From a bacterium (GTDB lineage: Bacteria > Planctomycetota > Planctomycetia > Isosphaerales > Isosphaeraceae): 64,000 nt of DNA. The stretch covers positions 1 through 64,000 of the forward strand of contig WGMM01000033.1 in NCBI GenBank assembly GCA_016125085.1. Reading direction: 5' to 3'. The notes beneath the pieces were generated by a model. It was not told where the DNA came from. It did no database searches and saw only the letters and a list, made by a program, of their open reading frames with translations. The position numbers and the translations under genes were made by a program. Positions 16,252 to 25,343 of this stretch are shown here, in pieces. Position 1 is the first letter of the stretch; every line of letters starts with the position of its first letter.

Positions 16252-19200
16252 ATGAATCTGCCAGAACTGTGCATTCGCCGCCCTGTGTTCACGACCATGC
16301 TGACGGCTTTGCCGATCGTTCTGGGCGTGTTCTCTTATATGCGGCTCGGCGTCGATCTTCAGCCCCGGCTGGACTTGCCGTTCGTGTTCATCACGACGAC
16401 CCTGCGGGGCGCGAGCGTGGAGGAAGTCGAGACGCAAGTCACGCGGCCGCTGGAAGAAGCGGTCAACACGATTGAAGGTATCGACGAGCTTCGTTCGATT
16501 ACGAGCGAGGGCGTCAGCCGGGTTTTCATCCGGTTTCTGCTCAACAAGAGCCCCGATGTGGCGGCGCAGGAAGTGCAGAACAAGGTCAACGCCATGGTGG
16601 CCACGCTGCCCCGGGGCGTGACACTGCCTGTGATCGACAAATTCGACGAAGACTCGTCGCCCGTGATCACGGTGGTGCTTTCGGGCAATCGCGACTTGCG
16701 TGAGATCACCGAAATCGCGCGCCGGCGGGTGAAAGAGAATATCGAAACGGTTTCGGGCGTGGGTGCTGTTTCGATCGCCGGCGGCCAGCAGCGGGCGATT
16801 CAGGTGACGATCGACACGGACAGGCTGCAGGAGTACAACCTGTCGATCGAAGACGTCCGCCGGGCCCTGACGAGCCAGAACCTGGAACTGCCGGGCGGGC
16901 GGGTCGATCAACCGAACCGGGAGCTGGTTCTGCGCGTGCTCGGCCGCTATGCCACGGCATCGCAGCTCAATGAGCTTGTGATCGACGTACGCGACGGTTA
17001 CCCGATACGTGTCAAGGATATCGGAGTCTCCGAAGAGGGCTGGGAGGACCAGCGGAGCCTGGCCCGGCTGGACGGCAAATCGGCCGTGGCCCTGTTCGTG
17101 CGCAAGCAGACCGGCGCGAACACCGTGGCCGTGGTGGAAAGCGTGAAGCAGCGGCTGGATACGATCCGGGCGGCACTGCCGGGCGATATGAAGATCGAGC
17201 CCGTGTCGGACCAGAGCGTGTTCATCACGCGGTCGATCGAGGAAGTGAAAACGCACCTGATCCTGGCCGGCCTGCTGGTTTCGATCACGATTCTGGCCTT
17301 CATTCGCGACTGGCGGACGACCCTGATCGCGACTTCGGCGATCCCGGCTTCGATCATCACGACCTTTGCGCTGATGGACGGCATGGGCTTCACGCTCAAT
17401 AACATTACGATGCTGGCGCTGGTGCTGGCGATCGGCATCGTCATCGACGACGCCGTGGTGGTGCATGAGAACATCTTCAGGCACATGGAAGAAAATGGCG
17501 AGGACGCCATGACGGCCTCGGTCCGGGGCACGTCGGAAATCGCCCTGGCCGTGCTGGCGACGTCGTTCTCGCTGGTGGTGATCTTCGTGCCGGTGGCTTT
17601 TATGGAAGGCCAGATCGGGCGGCTGTTCAACAGTTTCGGTCTGACGATCGCGTTTTCGATTCTCGTGAGCCTGTTCGTAAGCTTCACACTGACGCCGATG
17701 CTCTGCAGCCGGTTCCTGAAGGTGGAGGACGCCAGTCACGGGTCGTCCAAAAGCGGCTATTTCTGGCGGATCATCGAAGGCACGTACATGGCGATCCTGG
17801 GCTGGGCCATGCGGCACAGGTTGATCGTGGCGGCGATGAGTATCGCGGGCATGGCGGCGGGCTATCCGCTTCTGATGCGCACGCCGCTGGAATACATTCC
17901 GCGTGACGACACGAACGAATTCGTCGTGCGGATGGTGGCCCAGCCGGGCGTGAACCTGGAGGCTTTCGACCGGCAGTGCCGAGAGATCGAAGGCAAGCTG
18001 CGGGAGCTGCCGGGGGTGACGAACCTGCTGACGACGATCGGCGAGACGTCGACGCGAGTCAGCCGCGGCTCGGGCGACGTCACGCGCGGCTCGGTCCTGG
18101 TGCGGCTGGTCGACCTCACGGAACGGGACTACACGCAGTTCGACGTGATGGCCCAGGCCCGGAAGATCATGGCCCAGTATCCGGACCTTCGTTCGGGCGT
18201 GGTTGACGCGTCGAATCAGGGAGGCGGGCTGGCGGTACAGGTGGACGTCAATCTCGTCGGGCCTGATCTGGATGTGCTTTACGAATATACGGACAAACTG
18301 CTTGAGCGGTTGCGGAAAACGCCCGAGCTGGTCGATGCCGATTCGAGCGTTTCCAAGAGCAAGCCGGAGCTGCAGGTTTCGATCGACCGGGACCGCGCGG
18401 CCGACCTGGGAGTGGATGCCGCGACGGTCTCTTCAAGCCTTTCGATTCTTGTCGGCGGCGAGCCGGTTTCGACGTTCAAGGACGGCGACGAGCAGTATGA
18501 CGTCTGGCTGCGAGCCCGGCCTGGCCAGCGTGACACACGCATTGCGATCGAGGAGATCACCGTGCCCTCTTCGATTTCGAGCGAGCTGGTGCCGATCGGC
18601 AGTTTCACTTCCAGCGACGAACAGCGCGGGCCATCGCAGATCGAACGCCTGAACCGGATGCGGCGTACGACTGTCGGAGCGAACCTGGCGACGGGATTTT
18701 CCACCGGGCAGGGCGTGAATGCCCTGGTTTGCGAAGCCGAGGCCCTGGGAATGCCGCCCGGCTACGAAATTCGCAAGGGTTTCAAGTCACGGAACCTGGA
18801 TGACGTCGCTCGCAATTTCCTCATCGCCTTCGCCCTCTCGCTGGTGTTCATGTACATGGTGCTGGCGGCCCAGTTCGAAAGCTTCGTGGACCCGATCACC
18901 ATCCTGCTTGCCCTGCCGCTGACGTTCCCGTTCGCCCTGTTGTCATTGCAGTTTCTCGAGCAGCCGATGGACATTTACGCGATCTTCGGGCTCTTCATGC
19001 TGGTGGGGATCGTTAAGAAAAACGGCATTCTGCAGGTGGATTACACCAACGAGCTGCGGCGTGCCGGAATGGACCGGGAAAAGGCGATTCTGGAAGCGAA
19101 CAGGACGCGGCTTCGGCCCATTCTGATGACTACGCTCATGCTCGTGGCCGGCATGATTCCGCTGGCGCTCGGCAAGGGCCCCGGCGCGGCGGCCCGGGCC

Positions 19201-19323
19201 AGCCTGGCGAACGTGATCATCGGCGGTCAGATGCTCTCTCTGCTGCCGACGCTCCTGGTCACGCCCGTGGCCTATTCGCTCTTCGACGACCTGTCGAAGA
19301 AGTTCCGAAGAAAACCGGTTTGA
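16252..19323 (+). CDS. RND efflux pump inner-membrane subunit (AcrB/HAE1-like)
   Basis: A 1023-residue proton-driven RND transporter, normal for the family (about 1030). It shows the two-fold pattern: TM1 (MLTALPIVLGVFSYM), a large periplasmic loop, TM2-TM6 with the proton-relay pair of aspartates in IGIVIDDAVVVHENIFRHMEE (about residues 397-398), TM7, a second loop and TM8-TM12 with the late VGIVKKNGILQVDYTNELRR and the closing PVAYSLFDDL. Substrate is unknown (drugs, lipids or other amphiphiles). The Met at 16252 is the family-like start (MNLPELCIRRPVF); an earlier ATG at 16186 is possible. No adaptor (MFP) or outer-membrane factor gene lies next to it. Confidence 0.92.
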   Translation: MNLPELCIRRPVFTTMLTALPIVLGVFSYMRLGVDLQPRLDLPFVFITTTLRGASVEEVETQVTRPLEEAVNTIEGIDELRSITSEGVSRVFIRFLLNKSPDVAAQEVQNKVNAMVATLPRGVTLPVIDKFDEDSSPVITVVLSGNRDLREITEIARRRVKENIETVSGVGAVSIAGGQQRAIQVTIDTDRLQEYNLSIEDVRRALTSQNLELPGGRVDQPNRELVLRVLGRYATASQLNELVIDVRDGYPIRVKDIGVSEEGWEDQRSLARLDGKSAVALFVRKQTGANTVAVVESVKQRLDTIRAALPGDMKIEPVSDQSVFITRSIEEVKTHLILAGLLVSITILAFIRDWRTTLIATSAIPASIITTFALMDGMGFTLNNITMLALVLAIGIVIDDAVVVHENIFRHMEENGEDAMTASVRGTSEIALAVLATSFSLVVIFVPVAFMEGQIGRLFNSFGLTIAFSILVSLFVSFTLTPMLCSRFLKVEDASHGSSKSGYFWRIIEGTYMAILGWAMRHRLIVAAMSIAGMAAGYPLLMRTPLEYIPRDDTNEFVVRMVAQPGVNLEAFDRQCREIEGKLRELPGVTNLLTTIGETSTRVSRGSGDVTRGSVLVRLVDLTERDYTQFDVMAQARKIMAQYPDLRSGVVDASNQGGGLAVQVDVNLVGPDLDVLYEYTDKLLERLRKTPELVDADSSVSKSKPELQVSIDRDRAADLGVDAATVSSSLSILVGGEPVSTFKDGDEQYDVWLRARPGQRDTRIAIEEITVPSSISSELVPIGSFTSSDEQRGPSQIERLNRMRRTTVGANLATGFSTGQGVNALVCEAEALGMPPGYEIRKGFKSRNLDDVARNFLIAFALSLVFMYMVLAAQFESFVDPITILLALPLTFPFALLSLQFLEQPMDIYAIFGLFMLVGIVKKNGILQVDYTNELRRAGMDREKAILEANRTRLRPILMTTLMLVAGMIPLALGKGPGAAARASLANVIIGGQMLSLLPTLLVTPVAYSLFDDLSKKFRRKPV

Positions 19324-19395
19324 GGCCGAAAGATCGCTGATACGAATCCGAATTGCGATCGCATTCGAGTTCATCTCACAGTTGCGGATCTTCCG

Positions 19396-19773
19396 ATGAA
19401 TCAGACTGCAATCGAAACTTTCAGCATCTTCGGCGTGATCGTACTTTGTTCCGTGCTGGGAGTGATGACGCTCTCCACGTATTACCGCATTTTGGCCTGG
19501 CTCGGGGGCGATGGCCGAGCCCCGGAGCCGGTCGCACTTCGAGGGGTTCTGAACGAAAGCACGTGGGCCACGGTGCACATGAACGGGACGGAACGGTTCG
19601 AAAACGTGAGGATCGTGGGCTTCACCAACGAAATGGTGTATAAAACCCGGCAACCCTTGCCTTAGGATCTCGGCTCGCTTGTGATTCTTGAAGAAAAGTC
19701 CGGGAAACGAATCCTCGTTCGTGCGAAGGGCATTCGCATGATCGAAATCGAGCCTGTTGGGAATGTCGCCTGA
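19396..19773 (+). pseudogene. Small membrane protein gene interrupted by an in-frame amber codon
   Basis: The gene encodes one N-terminal membrane segment (FSIFGVIVLCSVLGVMTL) followed by a soluble strand-rich part. It reads 89 residues to a TAG at 19663-19665, but the same frame continues for 35 more codons (DLGSLVILEEKSGKRILVRA, then a closing beta-strand-like MIEIEPVG) to TGA at 19771-19773. The two pieces look like one domain: strand VRIVGFTNEMVYKTR before the stop and VILEE/ILVRAKG after it. Either a recent nonsense mutation, a sequence error, or a genuine shorter protein. I do not recognise a named family. Confidence 0.6.
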
Positions 19774-19857
19774 GATTCTGCGCGTTGCTTGTTGCTTGCG
19801 GCATCGGCTTGGATTCGCGTGGACCAGCCCGGAGCGGCCTGTAAGAATCTGCGGAAT

Positions 19858-21216
19858 TCAGCGTGATTTCGGCATATGCGGCTTTTCCGGGTGACGAACT
19901 TTCATTTCCAGTTCATGCAGTATTCGCTGTTGGGCAAGCGCTGCGTAAAGATCAGGCTGGCGCAGCCGCCGCAGTAAAGAGTGGGCGATCACATAGGCGA
20001 TGCTGATCTCGAGCAGCCTGTCGAAGGTTCCAGTGATCTCGGCCGTGAGAACGATCGAGGTGAGCGGAATGCGGAAGATCGCTCCGAGACCGGCGGACAT
20101 GCCCGCGATCAGGCAGACAGTATGAAAATCGCCGGAAATCTTGCCCCAGACGAGTGTCGTCGCGCAACAGAAGGCTTCGCCGGTGAGAGTCCCGAAGAGG
20201 ATCGTCGGAACGATCAGGCCTCCCGGGGCACCCGTGGCGTAACAAAGTGCAGTCAGTGGCACGCGGATCGCCAGTGCCGCGATCGCCAGCGTCAGGGTCA
20301 TTCGATCCGTCAGTGCCGAGTTGAAAAGACGGCGGCCGACGCCGAGCATATCGGGCCGGATGAGAAACAGAATTCCCAACAGGCAGCCGACGAAAAAGGT
20401 GGCGATGATCGCTTGACGATCGGATCGGAATTGACGCTCGAACGCTTTGTGGAAAATGAGAACGGCCTTTTGAAATACGATCGAGACGCCGCCTGTGAGA
20501 AGCGCGACCGCGACGACGGGAATGATCATTGGGAAGGCCGGGTATCCGATGACGGTCAACGGCAGCTCGAGCCTCGGGCCTTCCGTGATTCGCGAAACCC
20601 AGTCCGCGACGGCGCAGACGAGAATCGTATCGACGCAGTTCCGTTTGTCGAAAGGCTGGCGAAGCATTTCGAAGGTGAATACGACGGCCGTGAGCGGGGC
20701 GTCGAAGGCCGCGGCCAGGCCGCCCGCGGCGCCGAGTCGAATCGCCCTGGAGCGATACAGAAGCAGCGGGAATCGATTTTTCGCGAGTACACCCGACATC
20801 GCGCCGATTTGGACGCTGGGCCCTTCACGGCCCAGTGGCATCCCGGCCGCCATCGCCAGGAATCCGCCGATGAATTTGACGAAAACGATGCGCCACGCAC
20901 GCACAGGACCGATCTGATCATAGGCCGCGATGACTGCCGCGATGCCGCTGCCTTCAGCCTCGGGTGCGAGTTTTCTGACCATCGCGATCGAAGCCGCGGA
21001 AAGTGATCCGCAACAGGCGATGATCGCCAGGCCCACGGCGATGCCGCAATCCGCGAATCGATCCGAGAGAGCGAAGCGGGTCGAATCGGCAAATGCGATC
21101 ATGTGATGGAACAGTATCGCCGAAAGGCCTGAACAAAGCCCGACGAGCATGGCACCGAATTCATGACGAACTTTAGGTATCCGTTCGACAGGCTGAATCA
21201 CGTCGCGAACCTCCAT
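19858..21216 (-). CDS. ClC-family chloride channel/transporter
   Basis: A 452-residue ClC protein with about ten to twelve membrane helices. The anion-pathway motifs are present: GSGIAA (about 89-94), GREGPSVQIG with the gating Glu131 (family E148), and GAPGGLIVP, the GxFxP-like third motif. The position that carries the internal proton-transfer glutamate in exchangers (E203 of the E. coli protein, in FIIEEM) reads FTFEML here, so only one Glu is present and the next residue is Met184; this makes a passive channel or a non-coupled mechanism conceivable, though alignment is by eye. No C-terminal CBS domains are seen. Monocistronic; fluoride versus chloride cannot be decided. Confidence 0.9.
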   Translation of the reverse strand: MEVRDVIQPVERIPKVRHEFGAMLVGLCSGLSAILFHHMIAFADSTRFALSDRFADCGIAVGLAIIACCGSLSAASIAMVRKLAPEAEGSGIAAVIAAYDQIGPVRAWRIVFVKFIGGFLAMAAGMPLGREGPSVQIGAMSGVLAKNRFPLLLYRSRAIRLGAAGGLAAAFDAPLTAVVFTFEMLRQPFDKRNCVDTILVCAVADWVSRITEGPRLELPLTVIGYPAFPMIIPVVAVALLTGGVSIVFQKAVLIFHKAFERQFRSDRQAIIATFFVGCLLGILFLIRPDMLGVGRRLFNSALTDRMTLTLAIAALAIRVPLTALCYATGAPGGLIVPTILFGTLTGEAFCCATTLVWGKISGDFHTVCLIAGMSAGLGAIFRIPLTSIVLTAEITGTFDRLLEISIAYVIAHSLLRRLRQPDLYAALAQQRILHELEMKVRHPEKPHMPKSR

Positions 21217-21632
21217 GTACGGGGAAAAGTATTTTATCGTACAACCATCGGAATTTCACGTCAAATTCGAATTCGTTTCGAATCTGAGATGGCGATCCTG
21301 ATTGCTTTCATGAATTGTCCGGCGTGACTTTCGAACGTAACGGTCTGGCTATTCTGGTCGAGGGAAAGCCAAGCTGGGCCGACCCTCGCCGTTGCCGGCG
21401 ATCATATCGAAACGAAATATCGACGCGTGAACGGAGTCCCAGCGGTCTGAGCGATCGATTTCGAAACCCGGAGAGATCGAATCATCGATTCGACTTTCGA
21501 AATACCAGCGAAATCGACATGGCCTGAATCAGGAAACCGCGGAGGCCCGTGATCGAGACTTCAGCGACATCGCAAGATTGCGTTCGAAACGATGGTGTCA
21601 CGAAGTCTCGATGCGTTCGATTCGTGCGAATT
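21217..21632. other. Intergenic region rich in TTCGAA, no gene seen
   Basis: About 416 bases upstream of the ClC gene and downstream of the DUF2237 gene. Short open frames here show no protein pattern. TTCGAA occurs at 21330, 21460, 21496 and 21583. Confidence 0.4.
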
Positions 21633-22082
21633 TCAATTCCATTGCGGGTCGGCCGGCGGCGGGGCTGGCGTTTCCAGGTTAAGGCCGCCGTCATCGCGAT
21701 AGGGCAGGGCGTGAGCCATCAGGTCTTCGAGCTTCACGAATTTCAGGGCGTCTTCATGGGTGGACTGCAGCTTGACTTTCGGCGCGCAGCCTGCCTCGAA
21801 AGCTTCCTTCCAGCGAAGTACGCACACGCACCAGGAATCGCCGGGCTTGAGGCCGGGGAAGTTCCACTGCGGTCGTGGCGTTACGAGGTCATTGCCATGC
21901 AGCACGCTGAATTCCAGGAACTCGCGAGTCATCTGTGCACAAACGGTGTGCTGGCCCAGGTCTTCCGGGCCAGTGTCACAACAGCCGTCGCGAAAGAACC
22001 CGGTTTTAGGGTTGAGCGAACACGTTTTGAGCGGTCCGCCAAGAACATTTCTGGCGTCGGGGTTGGAAGAAGCCTGGCTCAT
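21633..22082 (-). CDS. DUF2237 family protein
   Basis: A 149-residue soluble protein matching the DUF2237 pattern closely: NVLGGPLKTCSLNPKTGFFRDGCC, DTGPEDLGQHTVCAQMTREFLEFS, RGNDLVTP-like (HGNDLVTPRPQWNFPGLKPGD), and WCVCVLRWKEAFEAGCAPKVKL ending with THEDALKFVKLEDLMAHA. The conserved Cys and His residues (GCC, HTVC) suggest a metal site, but no activity has been established for the family. The Met at 22082 is favoured; another in-frame Met lies at 22106. The gene stands alone. Confidence 0.9.
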   Translation of the reverse strand: MSQASSNPDARNVLGGPLKTCSLNPKTGFFRDGCCDTGPEDLGQHTVCAQMTREFLEFSVLHGNDLVTPRPQWNFPGLKPGDSWCVCVLRWKEAFEAGCAPKVKLQSTHEDALKFVKLEDLMAHALPYRDDGGLNLETPAPPPADPQWN

Positions 22083-22402
22083 GGCGAGTATCCGAATGGC
22101 ATGCATGCGATCGATCGAGTAGCGCCCGCCTGTGCGTCTGCAGGAGAGGCTCTGGTCTGGTCAGTATAGTCCCGAAACTCGCCCACGACACGCCCGATTG
22201 GCCTGATCGATGGCGAAATATCGCCGTGACTTCATGCATTGGCCGTCATTCGAACGGTTTCGGTGAAGGCTTAACTTTTTGGCTTGCGGGAATGACATGG
22301 TCGACAATGCGTGCTAGGCTGACGATCGACCAACGCGAAGTGCCCCGGCTTTTCGAGCGGGATCGAGCCGAATCCATTCACGACCAGTGAGTCAAGAATC
22401 GC
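22083..22402. other. Divergent intergenic region
   Basis: About 320 bases between the divergent DUF2237 and SGNH genes, presumably with both promoters. A small palindrome GGCGA-AATA-TCGCC lies at 22212-22225. No gene is seen. Confidence 0.4.
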
Positions 22403-23512
22403 ATGCATCCCGATACCGCGATGAATTCCGCTGGCCGTGTTCGCCGCCGCCGTCTCTGGCTGTTTCGGCTCTGTGCGATTCTTCTCCCGCTCGTCGCATT
22501 ATTCACCGCGGCCGAGATTTACTTCAGGCTTCACGACTTACGAAAATCTTCCGTCTATGCGCAATCTTCCAACCGGATCGATCCGGAACTTGGATGGGCT
22601 CCGAAAGAGAATTTTGCGAGTGCGGGTGAAGCTGGCGATTCGGTCGGACAGACACGGCCTTACAAGTTCACGACCGGAAAGTCAGGGTTTCGTTCATGGC
22701 CTCAGACGGTCAAAGAGCGGCCGAAGATTCTGATCGTCGGCGACTCGTTCACCCAGGCCGAGCGCATCGACGATGCGAAGACCTACTACGCTCGCCTGGG
22801 CGAGATGCTTCAGGCCAACATATACGCCTTCGGTTGTTCGGGTTACGGCACGCTGCAGGAATGGCTCGTGATCGATCGGCATTTCGACGAGATTCGCCCG
22901 GACGTGATCGTGCTGCAAGTCTGTTCGAACGATTTCGTGAATTCCAGCGTGGTGCTCGAGAACGCCAGCCGGCGGCATAACAATGGCCTGAACAGGCCTT
23001 ATCCGCAGCCTGACGGTTCGGTCGTCTGGGACGTACCCCGCAAGCTGAAGGCCCTGAGCTGGCTGAGCGTGAATTCGCGGTTTCTGTTCTGGCTCATGAA
23101 ACGGATCGATCAATCGCGCGCTGGTTTCGACGTGCCGGACGGCACATTCTCCGTCACTCGGCCGATTCTTCCGGAAGACCCACTCGCACCGGAGCTTGAG
23201 CGAACGACGAAAGCCATCGGAACGGTTCTGCAGCGCCTGAAGAAGCGGGCTGGAGGGAACTGCCGCGTGGTGCTATTCGCGGTCGATCAGGACGAACCCT
23301 ATTTTTCGCTATGGAAGCGTCTTGCGGAGGATTCGGGTTTCGACTTCGCGGGCGATTTCGACGCGATTCTGCATGCTGAGGAAAAAGAGGCGGGCAAACC
23401 GATCGGCCGGATTGACGACCACCACTGGAACGAACACGGGCACGAACGGGCCGCGGAATACTTGAGAGATCGGTTGAAGGATGTGACCGTCGGGGCGAAA
23501 TCAGGAATCTGA
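22403..23512 (+). CDS. SGNH/GDSL-type hydrolase, membrane-anchored
   Basis: A 369-residue protein with one N-terminal membrane anchor (LWLFRLCAILLPLVALFTAA, about 18-37) and an SGNH hydrolase domain outside. The nucleophile is Ser115 in ILIVGDSFTQ (block I); block II-like FGCSGYGT and block III-like VIVLQVCSNDF (with Asn) follow, and the C-terminal DxxH dyad is DDHHW (Asp338, His341). Family members deacylate or acylate sugars and lipids; a role in exopolysaccharide or cell-surface acetyl handling (as in AlgX/AlgJ-like proteins) is plausible but not shown. No obvious ribosome site precedes the ATG. Confidence 0.87.
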   Translation: MHPDTAMNSAGRVRRRRLWLFRLCAILLPLVALFTAAEIYFRLHDLRKSSVYAQSSNRIDPELGWAPKENFASAGEAGDSVGQTRPYKFTTGKSGFRSWPQTVKERPKILIVGDSFTQAERIDDAKTYYARLGEMLQANIYAFGCSGYGTLQEWLVIDRHFDEIRPDVIVLQVCSNDFVNSSVVLENASRRHNNGLNRPYPQPDGSVVWDVPRKLKALSWLSVNSRFLFWLMKRIDQSRAGFDVPDGTFSVTRPILPEDPLAPELERTTKAIGTVLQRLKKRAGGNCRVVLFAVDQDEPYFSLWKRLAEDSGFDFAGDFDAILHAEEKEAGKPIGRIDDHHWNEHGHERAAEYLRDRLKDVTVGAKSGI

Positions 23513-23649
23513 CCGGATTTCCGCCACGATGGACTGCGCGCACTTGTCGATCTCGACACACCTATCGATATTACTTATGATGTGGACGATTCGAGCGCGC
23601 ATTGCCGGGTCAATCCCGGCGATGCGGCTTGGAGAATTTGAGGAAACCG

Positions 23650-24156
23650 ATGAGCGAAACAGGACACGGGGCTTCGTCGAAAGATACGTTGGGGGCAGCC
23701 CTCGGAAGGATGCCCAGTGGTCTGTTCATCGTCACGGCGCGTCTGGACGATCGGGCGACCGGCATGCTGGCCAGCTGGGTTCAGCAGGTCGGCTTCGAAC
23801 CGCCGATGATCAGCGTGGCGGTTCGCAAAGGCCGATTCGTGACGTCATGGCTGGAACGCCACCCGTATTTCGCTCTCAACCAGATCGGTCATGGTCAGAA
23901 ACACCTGTTGAAGCATTTCGGCGCTGGTTTCGAGCCTGATGCCGATGCTTTTGCCGGGATTGGCGTGACCGAATCCGAAACACACGGCACGATCGTCATC
24001 GACGATGCGGTTGCCTGGATGGAATGTCAGTTGGCCCACGTGTTTGCGACGGGCGGTGATCATGATCTGATCGTCGCACGCGTGATCTCCGGCCAAGTGG
24101 CGGACGGGGCTCTCGAGCCAGCTGTCCACCTTCGAAAATCGGGATTCCATTACTGA
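23650..24156 (+). CDS. Flavin reductase-like, FMN-binding split-barrel protein
   Basis: A 168-residue protein with the split-barrel layout of flavin reductase/FlrD-type domains: LGRMPSGLFIVTARLDDRATGMLASWVQQVGFEPPMISVAVRKGRF is the canonical N-terminal half (FMN phosphate loop and strand), and the end has the GDHDLIVARVISGQ pattern of the family. It probably binds FMN and acts as an NAD(P)H:flavin oxidoreductase or as an FMN-binding partner; no oxygenase is adjacent. The ATG at 23650 follows GAGGAAA; an in-frame upstream Met (23602) is not supported. It follows the SGNH gene by 137 bases. Confidence 0.85.
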   Translation: MSETGHGASSKDTLGAALGRMPSGLFIVTARLDDRATGMLASWVQQVGFEPPMISVAVRKGRFVTSWLERHPYFALNQIGHGQKHLLKHFGAGFEPDADAFAGIGVTESETHGTIVIDDAVAWMECQLAHVFATGGDHDLIVARVISGQVADGALEPAVHLRKSGFHY

Positions 24157-24584
24157 GCCTGATGCAGCCGTTCGCCGTTTCGGTACCCCTTGCGGCAGGT
24201 TTCGAGACCAGCCGGGGCAGAATCGGGTGAATCGCATGCAAGTCATTTCATGGCCGATCGTTCGGGCATGACGGACAATCTGATCTGTGGACCGTTCGGC
24301 CTGGAGTCGGGGCGGTCACCGCTATGGCGGCAATTTTGTCGCTGAGTTCGGAATTTCTTGTCGCGTTTGCGCTTGGGCGTAGTGGCCGGCGATGCGTTTG
24401 TCGTCGGGCTTACGTTGCGAGTTCGCGACAGATCTGGCGATAGTCAAGGGTGCGGAGAAAATTTTCGGAAATATTTCCGGGAATTTTCGTCCCAAACCGA
24501 CCCTGGCTTCGTAGGTAGGTGTGTCGGTCGCGTGACTCGGCGAAATTCGCCGGAACCGTCGGCCACATAAAGGGGAATTACGCG
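24157..24584. other. Intergenic region with an AT-rich palindrome cluster
   Basis: About 428 bases without a recognisable protein. Short open frames occur on both strands but carry no domain pattern. An AT-rich cluster of palindromes lies at 24457-24490, about 95 bases before the next start codon. Confidence 0.45.
24457..24490. repeat. AT-rich palindrome cluster
   Basis: GAAAATTTTC (24457-24466), CGGAAATATTTCCG (24466-24479, a 14-bp perfect palindrome) and GGAATTTTC (to about 24488) follow each other directly. In a GC-rich genome this stands out and may be a regulatory site or promoter region for the gene at 24585. Confidence 0.45.
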
Positions 24585-25157
24585 ATGTCTCAAATTTCTC
24601 GTCACCGCTTCGCCTACGCACCTCTTCGTGAGGTGGGTCGAATGGAGCAGCAGAGCGAGCGAATTCTGCCCGAAGTCCATTGGCATGCGAATCTTTCGGG
24701 ACGTTTGACGTCCTGGTTCGACGCCATTTCGATGCTCTCTTTCGCTTTCGTGGGCGTGGTCCTGACCTGCTATGCCAGCAGTTGGGTCCCCGGGAGCTGG
24801 TGGGCCTTTTCCGGCTCGACCGACCCGAATGCCCTCAGTGTCGCACGGATTGTCGTAGCGGCCATGAGCGGCGTTACCGTTTTCGCCGCGGCGATGTTCG
24901 GTTCACGCATCGGCCTCGTCGACATGCCAAGGGAAAACCTCGTCGTGCTTGGCTTGAAATTCGCAGTTTCCGCGATGCTCGGATGCGGCGTCCTGTTCAT
25001 CTATCACGATCCGTCGATCGGCGTCGCCCCGATGGTGGGGCTTACGATGCTGGCCTTCGTCCTGCTTTTCCGCATGGAACCTGTGGACGCCGTCAAAACC
25101 TCCCTGGCAATGGCTCTCGTCAGCGTGCCGATGTTGCAGTCTCTCGCACTGATCTGA
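24585..25157 (+). CDS. Unknown small integral membrane protein
   Basis: A 190-residue protein I do not recognise. After a basic, hydrophilic N terminus of about 45 residues it has four to five hydrophobic segments: ISMLSFAFVGVVLTCYASSW, VVAAMSGVTVFAAAMF, VLGLKFAVSAMLGCGVLFIY, APMVGLTMLAFVLLF and a final ALVSVPMLQSLALI. It could belong to the small planctomycete-specific membrane proteins. The ATG at 24585 is supported by AAGGGGAA ten bases upstream. Confidence 0.65.
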   Translation: MSQISRHRFAYAPLREVGRMEQQSERILPEVHWHANLSGRLTSWFDAISMLSFAFVGVVLTCYASSWVPGSWWAFSGSTDPNALSVARIVVAAMSGVTVFAAAMFGSRIGLVDMPRENLVVLGLKFAVSAMLGCGVLFIYHDPSIGVAPMVGLTMLAFVLLFRMEPVDAVKTSLAMALVSVPMLQSLALI

Positions 25158-25343
25158 CCCGGCTGCACCGCGCCCGAACCTGAGTGCGAGTGCCAGGTGA
25201 CATATCGAACTCCCAGCCCCTCGATGCCGATGCAATTCGGCCAGGGGGCTTGAGTTCGTTTTCGTACGAGAGAAATCGGAATCGCAATCGGATACGAGCA
25301 TCGATCGTCTCCTGTTGGATCGGGACGATCGATTTTTTCTTTG

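Noticed and set aside
16153..17817. Long minus-strand open frame opposite the RND gene
   Set aside because: His/Gln/Arg-rich shadow of the RND coding strand, no recognisable family.
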